Assembly: GCF_037126285.1 (NCBI RefSeq)
Contig: NZ_CP147012.1
Span: 1,054,001-1,118,000 of the forward strand
Reading direction: 5' to 3'
DNA length: 64,000 bases
From: Bernardetia sp. MNP-M8
GTDB lineage: Bacteria > Bacteroidota > Bacteroidia > Cytophagales > Bernardetiaceae
Both the position numbers and the translations under genes were made by a program. Below, piece after piece: positions 1-9,597 of the stretch. The notes below the pieces were generated by a model. The model searched no databases. It had not been told where the DNA came from and was given only the letters and a program-made list of their open reading frames with translations. The stretch's first letter is position 1. The number at the start of each line of letters is the position of its first letter.

Positions 1-61
1 CGCTATTTTTATTGGCAATTTGATTTTTTGAGTGTATCAAAATTGCAAAAATATTTTGAGA

Positions 62-95
62 TTTGGAGAGTTTTTTTGAGAAAAGTGTAAATTTG
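62..95 (+). promoter_or_regulatory. Predicted Bacteroidota promoter for the first gene
   Basis: A TTTG at 62-65 is followed after 22 nt by TAAATTTG at 88-95, matching the Bacteroidota -33/-7 pattern (TTG, about 20 nt, TAnnTTTG). It lies 43 bp before the ATG at 139. The rest of 1-138 is AT-rich with no coding signal seen. Confidence 0.45.
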
Positions 96-138
96 CATTT
101 TAAATATGGTGTAAAGTAAAAATTTTGAAAATTGTATT

Positions 139-855
139 ATGAATTATAAAAAATATAAACGCTATAAGTTTGCTTATGTGATAGAAGAAGAAAGGTTAAA
201 TGATTTTATAGATTTCTTAGAAAACAAAAATTTTGAAAATATAAACTTTGAGGTAAATACTATTGACGGAACTTCTATAAAATTCTCAAATCTAAAAAGT
301 CTACTCTCTTACGAAAATTTTGATAATAGAAAAATTATAGATTTAGGCATAGATGCTAGAAAAGATAAAGATAATTTGAATATTACATTTGAAGCTGATG
401 AATCATTATTTCCGAATAGTGAAATTAGTTATTATTTCTCTTATAATAATCAAGACTGGGGATTTAAATTTGATGATGATTTAGACACGAGAGTTAAAGA
501 GTTTCATGCAGGTTTTCTTTACAATATTTTTACTAAATGGTATTTTATATTCTTATTAAATGCAATTTTCTTTCTTGTGATAATTGTGTTTGGAAGTATA
601 TATTTTAATACTATTCCTACATATTTGTCATTTATAATTGGTATGATGAGTTTTGGAACTTTATCATTGTTTGCACTCTCTAAATTTAGATTAGCATTTT
701 TTTCAAGATCTATAATTGCTCTAAACAGGCAGAAAATAAAATACGTTCGTATGAAGAAAAATATCAAAACTGCAATAAATATTTTATTTGTAGTTATAAT
801 TTTAGGACTTTTAGTAAGTATAGGAGCGAGTTATATTTTTTCCAAATTTTCTTAA
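139..855 (+). CDS. Hypothetical membrane protein, three TM segments
   Basis: A 238-residue protein of no family I recognise. Residues 1-130 are hydrophilic and rich in Asp, Asn, Lys and Phe, probably a soluble cytoplasmic domain. Three hydrophobic segments follow at about 134-156, 160-182 and 213-235, the last two separated by a basic loop (RQKIKYVRMKK). There is no signal peptide. The start is the first in-frame ATG after the promoter-like TTTG/TAAATTTG pair at 62-95. It stands alone: the next plus-strand gene begins 385 bp downstream, and a decayed minus-strand gene abuts its 3' end. A role cannot be assigned. Confidence 0.8.
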   Translation: MNYKKYKRYKFAYVIEEERLNDFIDFLENKNFENINFEVNTIDGTSIKFSNLKSLLSYENFDNRKIIDLGIDARKDKDNLNITFEADESLFPNSEISYYFSYNNQDWGFKFDDDLDTRVKEFHAGFLYNIFTKWYFIFLLNAIFFLVIIVFGSIYFNTIPTYLSFIIGMMSFGTLSLFALSKFRLAFFSRSIIALNRQKIKYVRMKKNIKTAINILFVVIILGLLVSIGASYIFSKFS

Positions 856-1026
856 TTTTGAACTTTTCTTCCACAAAATACAATTTCCAATTACTTTCAA
901 TTTTTTTAGCCAAATGATAGGCTAAAAGAGGAGGAACAGCATTTCATCTTTCGGAATCAAAATAGGCTCTTCAAATAAATAAATCGGATAGTTTGTAGTT
1001 TCGTTCATGGTGTTGGTATTTTTCAT
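850..1026 (-). pseudogene. Decayed small gene with a frameshift
   Basis: Read on the minus strand from the ATG at 1026 (second ATG at 1008), the frame gives MKNTNTMNETTNYPIYLFEE, continuing PILIPKDEM, then stops at TAG near 930. In the neighbouring frame the text continues sensibly as PPLLAYHLAKKIESNWKLYF, then VEEKF. One indel near 930-945 would join the two halves into a protein of about 60 residues whose 3' end abuts the preceding gene. I recognise no family. The rest of the gap to 1239 holds only the icmF leader. The alternative is chance reading frames. Confidence 0.35.
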
Positions 1027-1239
1027 TTCAAGATAATAAATTTCCCTCTAATTGTCTGATACTTTAAAAATTCTAGGCAAAACAAAATGATTCGAAATTA
1101 GCCAAAACAAAAAACTTCGCTTTTTCTTACTATTTTTGTAATATAAGAGTTACAAAAAATGTAGCGTATCTTTTAAGGTGCGAAACTGTACCGAATGCTT
1201 TAGCTTTCGAAAAGAACTATATACAACACAAAAAATAAT

Positions 1240-4200
1240 ATGAGTACCAACCCTCCAATTCCAGTGCCTTATGTTTCCCAAAACAAACTGCGTGTCGTTA
1301 CGGCAGCAGCTCTTTTTGATGGACATGATGCAGCTATAAATATAATGCGTCGAATTATTCAGTCTTCGGGCGCAGAAGTTATCCATTTAGGACACAACCG
1401 TTCGGTAGAAGAAATTGTAAATTGCGCCATTCAAGAAGATGCGCAAGCCATTGCCATTACCTCTTATCAAGGTGGACACGTAGAATTTTTTAAATATATG
1501 CACGACCTTTTGAAAGAAAGAGGTGCAGGACACATCAAGCTTTTTGGTGGTGGTGGTGGTGTAATTCTTCCATCCGAAATTGAGGAACTGCATAATTACG
1601 GTATTACCCGAATTTATCATCCAGATGATGGTCGTTCGATGGGATTGCAAGGAATGATAAATGATTTGCTTGAACAAACTGATTTTCCAACAGGACACGA
1701 TGTAGAAATAAGCGAAGTAGAAAAAGTAAAAGAAAGAAATTCTAAAAATTTGGGAAGGATTATTTCAGCCGTTGAAAATTATCCAGAAAAAAATAAAGAA
1801 ATTCTAAAGAAAATAAAAGAATTAATACCTGAAAAAGTAGCTCCTGTTTTGGGAATTACTGGAACAGGTGGTGCTGGTAAATCTTCACTTGTCGACGAAC
1901 TTGTAAGACGTTATTTAATGGATTTTGAAGACAAAACGATTGCTATTGTTTCTGTTGATCCTTCTCGTCGTCGTACAGGTGGCGCACTGTTGGGCGACCG
2001 TATTCGTATGAATTCGATTACAAATGAGCGTGTTTATATGCGTTCGTTGGCTACTCGTCAATCCAATTTAGCTCTTTCAAAATATGTTCAAGATGCGATT
2101 GATATTCTTCGTGCAGCCGAATTTGATTTGATTATCGTCGAAACTTCTGGAATTGGACAATCTGATACAGCCATTACAGACCATTCAGACGCTTCTTTGT
2201 ACGTCATGACACCTGAATACGGTGCAGCTTCGCAGTTAGAAAAAATTGATATGATTGATTTTGCTGATGTAATTGCACTCAATAAATTTGACAAGCGTGG
2301 TGCTTTAGATGCCCTTCGTGATGTCAAAAAACAGTACAAACGAAACCGTAATTTGTGGGATACACCTGATTCAGAAATTCCTGTTTTTGGTACGATTGCA
2401 TCGCAATTTAATGATGTTGGAATGAATACACTTTATCGTTCCCTCATTAATAAAATCAATGAAACATCTTCTAAAAAGTTTGATTCTTCTTTCGAAATTT
2501 CTGCTTCAACTTCTGAAAAACAGTATATTATTCCTCCTTCAAGAGTTCGTTATCTTTCAGAAATTAGTGAAAGCAATCGTCGTTATGATAAAAATGTAGA
2601 AGAACAGTCTGAAATTGCACAAAAATTATACGGTTTAGAACTTTCTATTCATTCTATTTCGGACAATGAAGAAATGGATAAAGACTTGAAAGATTCTATC
2701 ATAAATGGCTTGAAAGATACTTTCGAACAAATAAAACTCACTTTAGAAGGCACAAACTGGAAAATCATTGAAGCTTGGCAAACAAAAGTAGCTACTTATA
2801 CAGCTGATGATTTTGTTTATAAAGTTCGTAATAGAGAGTTTAGTCTTAAAACTTATACAACTTCCCTTTCTCAAACTAAAGTCCCTAAAATTTCTCTACC
2901 AAAATACAAAGCGTGGGGAGATATTTTGAAATGGAATTTGCAAGAAAATGTACCGGGGGAATTTCCATTTACGGCTGGCGTTTTTCCGTTTAAGCGTACA
3001 GGCGAAGACCCTACTCGTATGTTTGCAGGAGAAGGAGGTCCCGAACGAACCAACAGACGTTTTCATTATCTTTCAAAAGGAATGCCTGCTGCACGACTTT
3101 CGACGGCTTTTGATTCGGTTACATTGTATGGAGAAGACCCAGATTATCGTCCAGATATTTATGGAAAAGTGGGTAATTCAGGTGTAAATGTATGTTGTTT
3201 GGACGATGCAAAAAAACTCTATTCAGGTTTTAATTTGGCTGACCCAACTACGTCGGTTTCAATGACAATTAATGGTCCTGCTGCTACGGTGTGCGCCTTT
3301 TTTATGAATGCCGCCATTGACCAACAATGTGAAATTTATATCAAAGAAAATGCTTTGGAGGAAGAAGTTGAGGCAAAAATCAAGAAAAAATACGAAGGCA
3401 AAACTCGTCCTACCTACAACGGAAAATTACCAGAAGGAAATAACGGCTTGGGCTTAATGCTTTTAGGAGTAACAGGCGATGAGGTTTTGGATAAAGAAAT
3501 TTATGATAAAATAAAAGCCAAAACGCTTACACAAGTTCGTGGAACGGTACAGGCTGATATTTTGAAGGAAGACCAAGCGCAAAATACGTGTATTTTTAGT
3601 ACAGAATTTTCGCTAAAACTAATGGGAGATATTCAGCAGTATTTCATTAATCATCACGTTCAAAATTTCTATTCGGTTTCTATTTCGGGTTATCATATTG
3701 CAGAAGCAGGCGCAAATCCGATTACGCAACTTGCCTTTACACTTAGCAATGGTTTTACTTTTGCTGAATATTATTTGAGTAGAGGAATGGATATTAATGA
3801 TTTTGCACCGAATTTCTCGTTTTTCTTTTCCAATGGAATTGACCCAGAATATTCGGTTATTGGTCGTGTTGCTCGTCGTATTTGGGCAAAGGCGATGAAA
3901 CACAAGTACAACGCCAACGAAAGAGCGCAAAAACTAAAATATCATATCCAAACTTCGGGGCGTTCGCTTCACGCACAAGAAATTGATTTTAATGATATTC
4001 GTACTACGCTACAAGCCTTGTATGCCATTTACGACAACTGTAACTCGCTGCATACCAACGCTTACGACGAAGCCATAACGACACCAACGGAAGATTCTGT
4101 TCGTCGTGCCGTAGCAATTCAGTTGATTATCAATAAAGAATTAGGACTAGCAAAAAATGAAAATCCGTTGCAAGGTTCGTTTATTATTGAAGAACTGACG

Positions 4201-4638
4201 GATTTGGTAGAAGAAGCTGTTTTGAAGATTTTTGACCAAATTACAGAGCGTGGTGGTGTTTTGGGAGCGATGGAAAGACAGTTTCAGCGTACACAAATAC
4301 AGGAAGAAAGTATGTATTACGAAATGCAAAAACATACAGGCGAATATCCGATTGTGGGTGTGAATACATTTTTGTCTTCGAAGGGTTCGCCAACGGTGAT
4401 TCCTGCCGAAGTAATTCGTTCGACAGAAGAAGAGAAAGAGTATCAAATAAATATGCTTAAATCTCTTCATTCTTTCGACGAACAAAAAAGTCAAAAAATA
4501 CTCAAAGACCTTCAAAAAGCAGCCATCAAACATGAAAATATGTTTGAACACTTAATGACAGCTACTAAAACTTGTTCGTTGGGACAGATTACTAGAGCTT
4601 TGTTTGAGGTTGGGGGGCAGTATAGGAGGAATATGTAA
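1240..4638 (+). CDS. icmF: Fused B12-dependent isobutyryl-CoA mutase (IcmF-type)
   Basis: This 1132-residue cytoplasmic enzyme is one fused chain of three parts. An N-terminal cobalamin domain (about 15-150) has DGHDAA with the lower-ligand His29. A MeaB-like G-protein chaperone domain (about 195-420) has P-loop GTGGAGKS at 208-215. The acyl-CoA mutase barrel (about 565-1130) contains [18 protein letters not shown] and [12 protein letters not shown], wording typical of IcmF rather than methylmalonyl-CoA mutase. IcmF interconverts isobutyryl-CoA and n-butyryl-CoA, and some members act on pivalyl-CoA, with the G-domain supporting cofactor loading. The substrate is inferred from the architecture. 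A -7-like TATTTTTG lies at 1131-1138, leaving a leader of roughly 95 nt, with no good -33 element. A terminator follows at 4650. Confidence 0.93.
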   Translation: MSTNPPIPVPYVSQNKLRVVTAAALFDGHDAAINIMRRIIQSSGAEVIHLGHNRSVEEIVNCAIQEDAQAIAITSYQGGHVEFFKYMHDLLKERGAGHIKLFGGGGGVILPSEIEELHNYGITRIYHPDDGRSMGLQGMINDLLEQTDFPTGHDVEISEVEKVKERNSKNLGRIISAVENYPEKNKEILKKIKELIPEKVAPVLGITGTGGAGKSSLVDELVRRYLMDFEDKTIAIVSVDPSRRRTGGALLGDRIRMNSITNERVYMRSLATRQSNLALSKYVQDAIDILRAAEFDLIIVETSGIGQSDTAITDHSDASLYVMTPEYGAASQLEKIDMIDFADVIALNKFDKRGALDALRDVKKQYKRNRNLWDTPDSEIPVFGTIASQFNDVGMNTLYRSLINKINETSSKKFDSSFEISASTSEKQYIIPPSRVRYLSEISESNRRYDKNVEEQSEIAQKLYGLELSIHSISDNEEMDKDLKDSIINGLKDTFEQIKLTLEGTNWKIIEAWQTKVATYTADDFVYKVRNREFSLKTYTTSLSQTKVPKISLPKYKAWGDILKWNLQENVPGEFPFTAGVFPFKRTGEDPTRMFAGEGGPERTNRRFHYLSKGMPAARLSTAFDSVTLYGEDPDYRPDIYGKVGNSGVNVCCLDDAKKLYSGFNLADPTTSVSMTINGPAATVCAFFMNAAIDQQCEIYIKENALEEEVEAKIKKKYEGKTRPTYNGKLPEGNNGLGLMLLGVTGDEVLDKEIYDKIKAKTLTQVRGTVQADILKEDQAQNTCIFSTEFSLKLMGDIQQYFINHHVQNFYSVSISGYHIAEAGANPITQLAFTLSNGFTFAEYYLSRGMDINDFAPNFSFFFSNGIDPEYSVIGRVARRIWAKAMKHKYNANERAQKLKYHIQTSGRSLHAQEIDFNDIRTTLQALYAIYDNCNSLHTNAYDEAITTPTEDSVRRAVAIQLIINKELGLAKNENPLQGSFIIEELTDLVEEAVLKIFDQITERGGVLGAMERQFQRTQIQEESMYYEMQKHTGEYPIVGVNTFLSSKGSPTVIPAEVIRSTEEEKEYQINMLKSLHSFDEQKSQKILKDLQKAAIKHENMFEHLMTATKTCSLGQITRALFEVGGQYRRNM

Positions 4639-4649
4639 TTTTAATTTGC

Positions 4650-4690
4650 AACCCTAACAGAGTGTTTCGGAACTTTGTTAGGGTTTTCTT
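4650..4690 (+). terminator. Rho-independent terminator after icmF
   Basis: AACCCTAACA (4650-4659) pairs perfectly with TGTTAGGGTT (4676-4685) and is followed by TTCTTCGTTTTT. It begins 12 bp after the icmF stop. Confidence 0.75.
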
Positions 4691-4713
4691 CGTTTTTGCT
4701 TAATTTTAATTCA

Positions 4714-4962
4714 ATGAAATACTTTAATATTAATGGCATTCCAACAGATAGTCAAACCAATTCTTCAGTAGCTTTTGAGTATGATAAATATTTCTTCATT
4801 ACCTCTGATGATAACACAGAAGATATAGATATACAACTATTTTCTTTGGAACAAAAAGTAGCAATAAAGTTATTTGGTAGTTTACAAAAAATGTATAATT
4901 TACCATTCAACTCTAAATATTCATGGGGAGGGATAAGTAGCGATATAGAAATACCTTGTTAA
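4714..4962 (+). CDS. Small hypothetical protein ending inside a repeat element
   Basis: The likely start is ATG 4714 (MKYFNINGIPTDSQTNS), giving 82 residues. An upstream in-frame ATG at 4675 lies inside the icmF terminator hairpin and is less credible. The protein is acidic and polar, without signal peptide or membrane segment, and matches no family I know. Its final codons and TAA stop (4960-4962) lie in the first bases of the structured repeat at 4956-5097, so the repeat may have truncated a longer gene. Expression is unproven. Confidence 0.5.
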   Translation: MKYFNINGIPTDSQTNSSVAFEYDKYFFITSDDNTEDIDIQLFSLEQKVAIKLFGSLQKMYNLPFNSKYSWGGISSDIEIPC

Positions 4963-5097
4963 GCGTAGTCTGCGACTACGATTTATCAGTTATGCAAATC
5001 TTAGATTTGCGAGTAAGGGTGTTTTTATTTGTACTTGACAACGTAAATCTGAAGATTTACTAACTGATAGGTCTTAGTTATAAACTAAGCCCAACAG
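4956..5097. repeat. Cloverleaf-like structured repeat, copy 1 (142 bp)
   Basis: One of three related copies (also 5550-5620 and 6441-6582). Outer arms TTGTT / AACAG close a multi-branch structure. Hairpin 1 is CGTAGTC-tgc-GACTACG. A central stem ATCAGTTA / TAACTGAT encloses hairpins GCAAATC-tta-GATTTGC and GTAAATC-tgaa-GATTTAC. The last hairpin is CTTAGTT-ata-AACTAAG. The remaining gap to 5270 holds a possible 30-codon frame at about 5126-5218 with no other support. Confidence 0.85.
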
Positions 5098-5270
5098 GGT
5101 ACCAGTTAAAAATTACCCTTTTAGAAATGAATCTGATAGTTTATCTGTTATTCATAATGTTCCAAAAAACTAGCAATCCTATACATAGGGTTTTTAGTTT
5201 TGACTTAGGGTTAAAATGAACAATAATAGTACAAATAGACTAAATTGATGTTAAGATATTTACTAAACCA

Positions 5271-5540
5271 ATGTATAAAATGACTGATATAAAACAAAAA
5301 CAATTAAATGATTTTTTAGAAAATGAATTTAAAAAAATTAAAAGAAAACTTCTTCCTAAAACAAACCAAAATTCTCTTGCCAATATAAAAATATATAACT
5401 CATGGGTTATTGTTATGAAAGCAAACACAAAAACATATATTGAAACTATTTCAGACAATGCAGATGAAATAGAAAATTTGTCTTCATACGCTTCTGTATT
5501 TTATGAAAAGAATAGATTTAGTTTAATTGAAGATGAGTAG
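5271..5540 (+). CDS. Small hypothetical cytoplasmic protein
   Basis: An 89-residue protein, or 86 if translation starts at the second ATG (5280, MTDIKQKQLNDFLENEFKK). The N-terminal third is a charged amphipathic helix rich in Lys, Asn and Glu. The middle reads as beta strands (NIKIYNSWVIVMKANTKTYI), and the C-terminus is acidic. It has no signal peptide, membrane segment or known motif. It sits between two copies of the 142-bp cloverleaf repeat. No function can be proposed. Confidence 0.5.
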   Translation: MYKMTDIKQKQLNDFLENEFKKIKRKLLPKTNQNSLANIKIYNSWVIVMKANTKTYIETISDNADEIENLSSYASVFYEKNRFSLIEDE

Positions 5541-5549
5541 CTATCCACT

Positions 5550-5620
5550 CTGTTAAGCGTAGTCTGCGACTACGATTTATCAGTTAGGCAAATCTTAGAT
5601 TTGCGAGTAGATGTATTTCT
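5550..5620. repeat. Cloverleaf-like structured repeat, copy 2 (truncated)
   Basis: It matches the first half of copy 1, from CTGTTAAGCGTAGTC through the GCAAATC-tta-GATTTGC hairpin and GAGTA, then diverges after about 5609. The central-stem right arm, hairpins 3 and 4 and the closing AACAG arm are missing. It starts 10 bp after the preceding stop codon. From 5621 to 5900 I see no further gene or structure. Confidence 0.8.
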
Positions 5621-5900
5621 TTTGCAAGTGGGAATTAGCTTTTCATTAGCATTTTTTCAACTTTGATATCATCTTAACCTAAAAGTTCTTACAATTTGTT
5701 CATTAGCACTATTCAGAGTGTTGCAACCTTTAAGAATAAGTGCTGTCTTTGTTAAAAACTACATGTACTAAAAATGAATATATAATAACTCATTGATAAT
5801 CAACATACATATCCCCTAATTTACTTTAAAATAAAAGGAGTGAAAAACACCCTTTAGACTTTTTGAGTATAATTATTTTTTTACATTTAATCTTATTCTT

Positions 5901-6362
5901 ATGAAGAAATATCTTTTTTTGTTTCTACTTTTTTTTAGTGCTTCTCTCTCCAACTTGCTTTATTCTCAGAATTTGGACGATAATCTTCAAGGTAAAATCA
6001 TGAAGATGGATAGTTTACTTTTTGATGTTGCCTTTAACGAATGTAACCTCACTTTATACAAAAAAATAATGTCTCAAAACCTAGAATTTTATGATGATAG
6101 AACTGGATTGAATACTTCCATAGAAAAAGAAATTGCAGCCTTTGAAGATAGGTGTTCTAAGCCATTCAAGCTTACTCGCAAACTCATAGAAACAAATATT
6201 CATAAACTAGGAGCTTTTGGAGCAGTTCAAACTGGCATTCATATTTTTTTGATGGATGGAAAACCTGTAGAGGTTTCTAAATTTATCACAGTTTGGGAAT
6301 TTATAAATGACCAATGGAAAGTAAAAAGAGTAATCAGTTATGAGCATAAACCATTAGAATGA
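5901..6362 (+). CDS. Secreted NTF2-like (DUF4440-type) protein
   Basis: A 153-residue protein with a clear Sec signal peptide (MKKYLFLFLLFFSASLSNLL, cleavage probably after LYSQ, residue 23). The mature part has the order and texture of the SnoaL/NTF2-like DUF4440 family: a helix with a position for an active pocket (DSLLFDVAFNECNLTLYKK), ENLEFYDD-like strand text, and a C-terminal sheet (FITVWEFINDQWKVKRVISY). DUF4440 members bind small ligands or act as enzymes or accessory subunits, and no catalytic assignment is possible here. It is probably periplasmic. It stands alone, with copy 3 of the cloverleaf repeat 78 bp downstream. Confidence 0.75.
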   Translation: MKKYLFLFLLFFSASLSNLLYSQNLDDNLQGKIMKMDSLLFDVAFNECNLTLYKKIMSQNLEFYDDRTGLNTSIEKEIAAFEDRCSKPFKLTRKLIETNIHKLGAFGAVQTGIHIFLMDGKPVEVSKFITVWEFINDQWKVKRVISYEHKPLE

Positions 6363-6440
6363 GCCTAGATTCAAATTTATTCGTCAAAGTCCGACTTCGT
6401 TAGGGAATATTCAGAGTATTGAAGATTTAGAAAGTTCTCT

Positions 6441-6582
6441 CTGTTAAGCGTAGTCTGTGACTACAATTTATCAGTTTGGCAAATCTTAGATTTGCGAGTA
6501 AGGGTGTTTTTATTTGTACTTGACAACGTAAATCTGAAGATTTACTAACTGATAGGTCTTAGTTATAAACTAAGCCCAACAG
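6441..6582. repeat. Cloverleaf-like structured repeat, copy 3 (142 bp)
   Basis: Full-length and the same length as copy 1. The outer arms CTGTT / AACAG pair perfectly. Differences from copy 1 include GTAGTCTGTGACTACA in hairpin 1 (one terminal pair lost) and CAGTTTGG in the central stem. From 6583 to 6788 the sequence is AT-rich leader with nothing else recognised. Confidence 0.85.
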
Positions 6583-6788
6583 GGGTACTCTAAATAACAA
6601 GAGCTAAACATTTTGAATATTTAGCCTGTTGCCAAATTAATTATTGCAAAAATGCAATTGTTAAAAAAATAAAATTTATATAAAGATATAAATTTTTATT
6701 TGTAACATTGCCTCCATTATAATTAATAAATCACTAACAGACAATCATTTACAATATCAATTTATTAATACACTTTAATTGTAAAACT

Positions 6789-8387
6789 ATGTATAAAAAT
6801 ATTTTTTTCTTTCTGTTTGTTTATTTATTCTTTTTTTCAAATTATTTAAGTGCACAACAAACGGCTCGCCGAACAGATAATGACAAAGGAAATATAGGTT
6901 ACTTAGAACACCTTCCTTCAGATTACGCTACTAATTCTTCTAAAACCTATCCTGTATTAATATTTTTGCACGGACAAGGAGAAAAAGGAAGTGGAAGTCC
7001 TTCACATTTGGAAAGAGTGAAAGAAAATGGTCCTCCAAAGCATATCAAAGAAGGACATCCTATGTGTTTCACTGTTAATGGGAAACAAGAGTGCTTTATT
7101 GTTATATCTCCTCAACTTTTTTCCGACGAAAATGCTTGGCGTCCTTCTATAGTTCAAGATGTAATCGATCATGTGGTAAGTGGGTCTGATAATTATCGTA
7201 TAGATCGTAATAGAATTTATTTAACAGGATTGAGCTTAGGGGGAATTGGAGTTTACAAGTACGCTGCTGATGGATATAGAAACAATGAAAACATTTTAGC
7301 AGCTATTGCTCCAGTAGCAGCTAGAACAGCTACAAACAAAGTTGAAGAAAGAGGTTGTTCTATTTCAGAAAAAGAAATTCCAGTATGGCATTTTCATGGA
7401 AATAAAGATAAAACGGTGATTTATGATGCAGGTCTGAAAACATTTAATGGTATTAAGGACTGTAATAATCCTAAGCCTACAGCAGAATTAATTTTTACTA
7501 CTTATGAGGGTGTCGGACATAATTCTTGGAGTAGGGCTTATAAAACAGACAACTCTCTACATAGCCCTAATCTTTATGAATGGCTTTTATCAAAAAGTTT
7601 GAATAATTCTAGCACTCCTGCAGAGCCACAAAAAGTTATTTGGACAGACAAAGTTGGTGTATCAGAAGATGCCAATGGTAATATAAGAAGTACCACAGCG
7701 TATGGTTGGGGCAACAGTGGAGCAGCATCTACTCAAGTAATTCCTGAAAATTCCAATGGTTGGGCAGAAACGACAATTTTAGAAGATCTCAGTTCAAATA
7801 GCAAAATTTTTGGTTTATCTTCTTCTAATGCTAATGCAGATAAAGATCAAATTCAGTATGCCTTTGAGATTTATGGTGATAATATTGCTGCTTTTGAGAA
7901 TGGACAACGAGTTAAATATTTGGGCAAATATATATTGGGAGATGTAATACGTATTGAGCGTGTCGGTACAGATATTCAGTATCTTATCAATGGGGTATTA
8001 AAAAGAGTAACAACTGGCTCTAATTCTAGTTTATTAATAGATATTGCAATCAATAATAGTAACACAGGTTTTTTTGAGAATAAAATTTTCATTGGTTCAG
8101 CTGCTTCTGATCGTATAGAATCTAATAATAATTCTGTAGAACAATTAGCTTTAGCAGAAGTAGAAACTTCCATTTTTCCAAATCCAGCAATTCATCAAAT
8201 AACTATTCAAGACATACCTAACAATACACAAGCTATTCAAATTTATAACTTTCTAGGAAGACTTGTTTTACAAGAAAATGATATAAAAAATAAGGCAACT
8301 ATTGATATTTCTAACCTAGAAACTGGTTTGTATTCTATCTATTTTGTTGGCACTAATAAAAGGCAACGTTTTATAAAAACAAAATAA
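6789..8387 (+). CDS. Secreted esterase/PHB-depolymerase-like hydrolase with T9SS sorting domain
   Basis: A 532-residue protein with a signal peptide to about residue 22 (YLSAQ). An alpha/beta-hydrolase domain (about 34-275) follows, with oxyanion-type FLHGQGE at 59-65, nucleophile Ser149 in GLSLG, and candidate acid Asp207 (GNKDKT) and His244 (GVGHNSW). Residues 280-445 form a beta-rich accessory region. The C-terminus (about 460-532) is a type A T9SS domain (FPNPAIHQITIQ, then a GLYSIYF strand ending in basic RFIKTK). This predicts export through the outer membrane and surface attachment or release. The class includes polyhydroxybutyrate depolymerases and feruloyl or carbohydrate esterases. 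The substrate is not determined. Confidence 0.88.
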   Translation: MYKNIFFFLFVYLFFFSNYLSAQQTARRTDNDKGNIGYLEHLPSDYATNSSKTYPVLIFLHGQGEKGSGSPSHLERVKENGPPKHIKEGHPMCFTVNGKQECFIVISPQLFSDENAWRPSIVQDVIDHVVSGSDNYRIDRNRIYLTGLSLGGIGVYKYAADGYRNNENILAAIAPVAARTATNKVEERGCSISEKEIPVWHFHGNKDKTVIYDAGLKTFNGIKDCNNPKPTAELIFTTYEGVGHNSWSRAYKTDNSLHSPNLYEWLLSKSLNNSSTPAEPQKVIWTDKVGVSEDANGNIRSTTAYGWGNSGAASTQVIPENSNGWAETTILEDLSSNSKIFGLSSSNANADKDQIQYAFEIYGDNIAAFENGQRVKYLGKYILGDVIRIERVGTDIQYLINGVLKRVTTGSNSSLLIDIAINNSNTGFFENKIFIGSAASDRIESNNNSVEQLALAEVETSIFPNPAIHQITIQDIPNNTQAIQIYNFLGRLVLQENDIKNKATIDISNLETGLYSIYFVGTNKRQRFIKTK

Positions 8388-8565
8388 GACCCTTCTGATT
8401 TCTCTTGCACAAATGGAATTAGAATGAAAAAGTTATTAAGTGTTATCTGTAGTTTTTGTATTTCTGTTGCAAGTAGTAATTAGTTTTTCTTTATAAAATA
8501 GTTTGCCTTTTTCTTATCCTAAAAACATGAAATACCGTTTGAAAAAAGACAAACAGTTTTCATAG

Positions 8566-8604
8566 AACCTTCTTTGAATAATTTATTATTTAAAGAAGGT
8601 TTTT
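8566..8604 (+). terminator. Terminator-like hairpin downstream of the esterase
   Basis: AACCTTCTTT (8566-8575) pairs with AAAGAAGGTT (about 8592-8601), followed by TTTT. It lies 180 bp after the esterase stop and 45 bp from the end of the converging DUF808 gene. Confidence 0.6.
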
Positions 8605-8649
8605 AAGTTTTTAGCGATTTGCTTACTTATTTCTAGAAATAAACTATCA

Positions 8650-9531
8650 CTAATTTTTCTTCCCTATAACTTTTATAATCGCCTTAACAACCACCAAACA
8701 AATAAAACCTACAAGCAGTCCAACAACAAACTCACTCACAATACTAGGCAAAGGCAAATTTTCTGTAAGATGATGTATCGCTTCAATATTATGAACAAAT
8801 ATTCCTCCTGCTACCAAACTCATAGCAATCGTACCCAATACTCCTAACCCTCTAACAATGTAGGGTAATGTTTTGACTAAAGCAGTTCCTAGTTTATGTA
8901 AAAAACCTTGTTCAGTTTTGCTTTTCGCTATCAAATTATATCCTAAGTCATCCATTCTTACCAAGAGCGCAACCAAACCATAAACAAAAACAGTAGCCAA
9001 AAGAGCTACTATGGTTACTACCATGATTTGCATGTTGAGTGGACTCTCAATTACACTACTTAATGCTATAATCACAATTTCTATCGACAAAATAAAATCT
9101 ACAATAATAGCCGATTTTATTTTTTCCTTTTCATAAGCTACAATCTCTGCCTCACTCATTTTGCTATCTGCTAAAAGACCTTTTTTAGTTTCCTTTTTAT
9201 GGAAAAAATATTCATATATTTTCTCTGCACCTTCATAACCTAAATATGCTCCTCCTAATAGCAAGATTGGCGTAATAGCTACAGGAAAATAAGCACTCAA
9301 AAGAAAGACAATGGGTAGAATAATTATTTTATTCAGAAGAGAACCCTTTGTTATTTTCCATAAAACAGGAATTTCTCTATCCGAAACAAAGCCAGATGCT
9401 TTTTCAGCATTAACAGCCAAATCATCTGCTAAAATACCTGCCGTTTTTTTAGTAGCTAGTTTGCTCAAAACAGCTACATCATCCATGAGAATTGCAATAT
9501 CGTCGAAAAGGGCGAAAAATCCTGATGCCAT
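8650..9531 (-). CDS. DUF808 (YedI-type) inner-membrane protein
   Basis: This 293-residue protein begins MASGFFALFDDIAILMDDVA and continues with VLSKLATKKTAGILADDLAV, the signature opening of the DUF808 family (E. coli YedI). Hydrophobic segments lie at about 68-95, 145-165, 170-190, 225-250 and 262-286, so it is a multi-spanning inner-membrane protein. The family has no established biochemical role. Length is usual. It is a single gene converging on the esterase, with a 16-bp inverted-repeat element (9598-9725) just upstream of its start. Confidence 0.9.
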   Translation of the reverse strand: MASGFFALFDDIAILMDDVAVLSKLATKKTAGILADDLAVNAEKASGFVSDREIPVLWKITKGSLLNKIIILPIVFLLSAYFPVAITPILLLGGAYLGYEGAEKIYEYFFHKKETKKGLLADSKMSEAEIVAYEKEKIKSAIIVDFILSIEIVIIALSSVIESPLNMQIMVVTIVALLATVFVYGLVALLVRMDDLGYNLIAKSKTEQGFLHKLGTALVKTLPYIVRGLGVLGTIAMSLVAGGIFVHNIEAIHHLTENLPLPSIVSEFVVGLLVGFICLVVVKAIIKVIGKKN

Positions 9532-9597
9532 TTTTATATAATTAGAGTTGAAAAAATAAAGTTGAAAAAATGTTGTGAGTTGTTGATTTTAATTTGA

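Noticed and set aside
3619-3930. Long minus-strand frame inside icmF (and similar opposite-strand frames elsewhere, for example 4147-4551, 10335-10691, 44379-44756)
   Set aside because: They are antisense shadows of well-supported genes with no independent motif or start signal.
4675-4713. Upstream ATG extending the small gene at 4714
   Set aside because: It lies within the icmF terminator hairpin and adds residues unlike the rest.
8424-8483. 19-codon frame MKKLLSVICSFCISVASSN resembling a bare signal peptide
   Set aside because: Too short, no mature part and no conserved context; most likely chance or a fully eroded gene.
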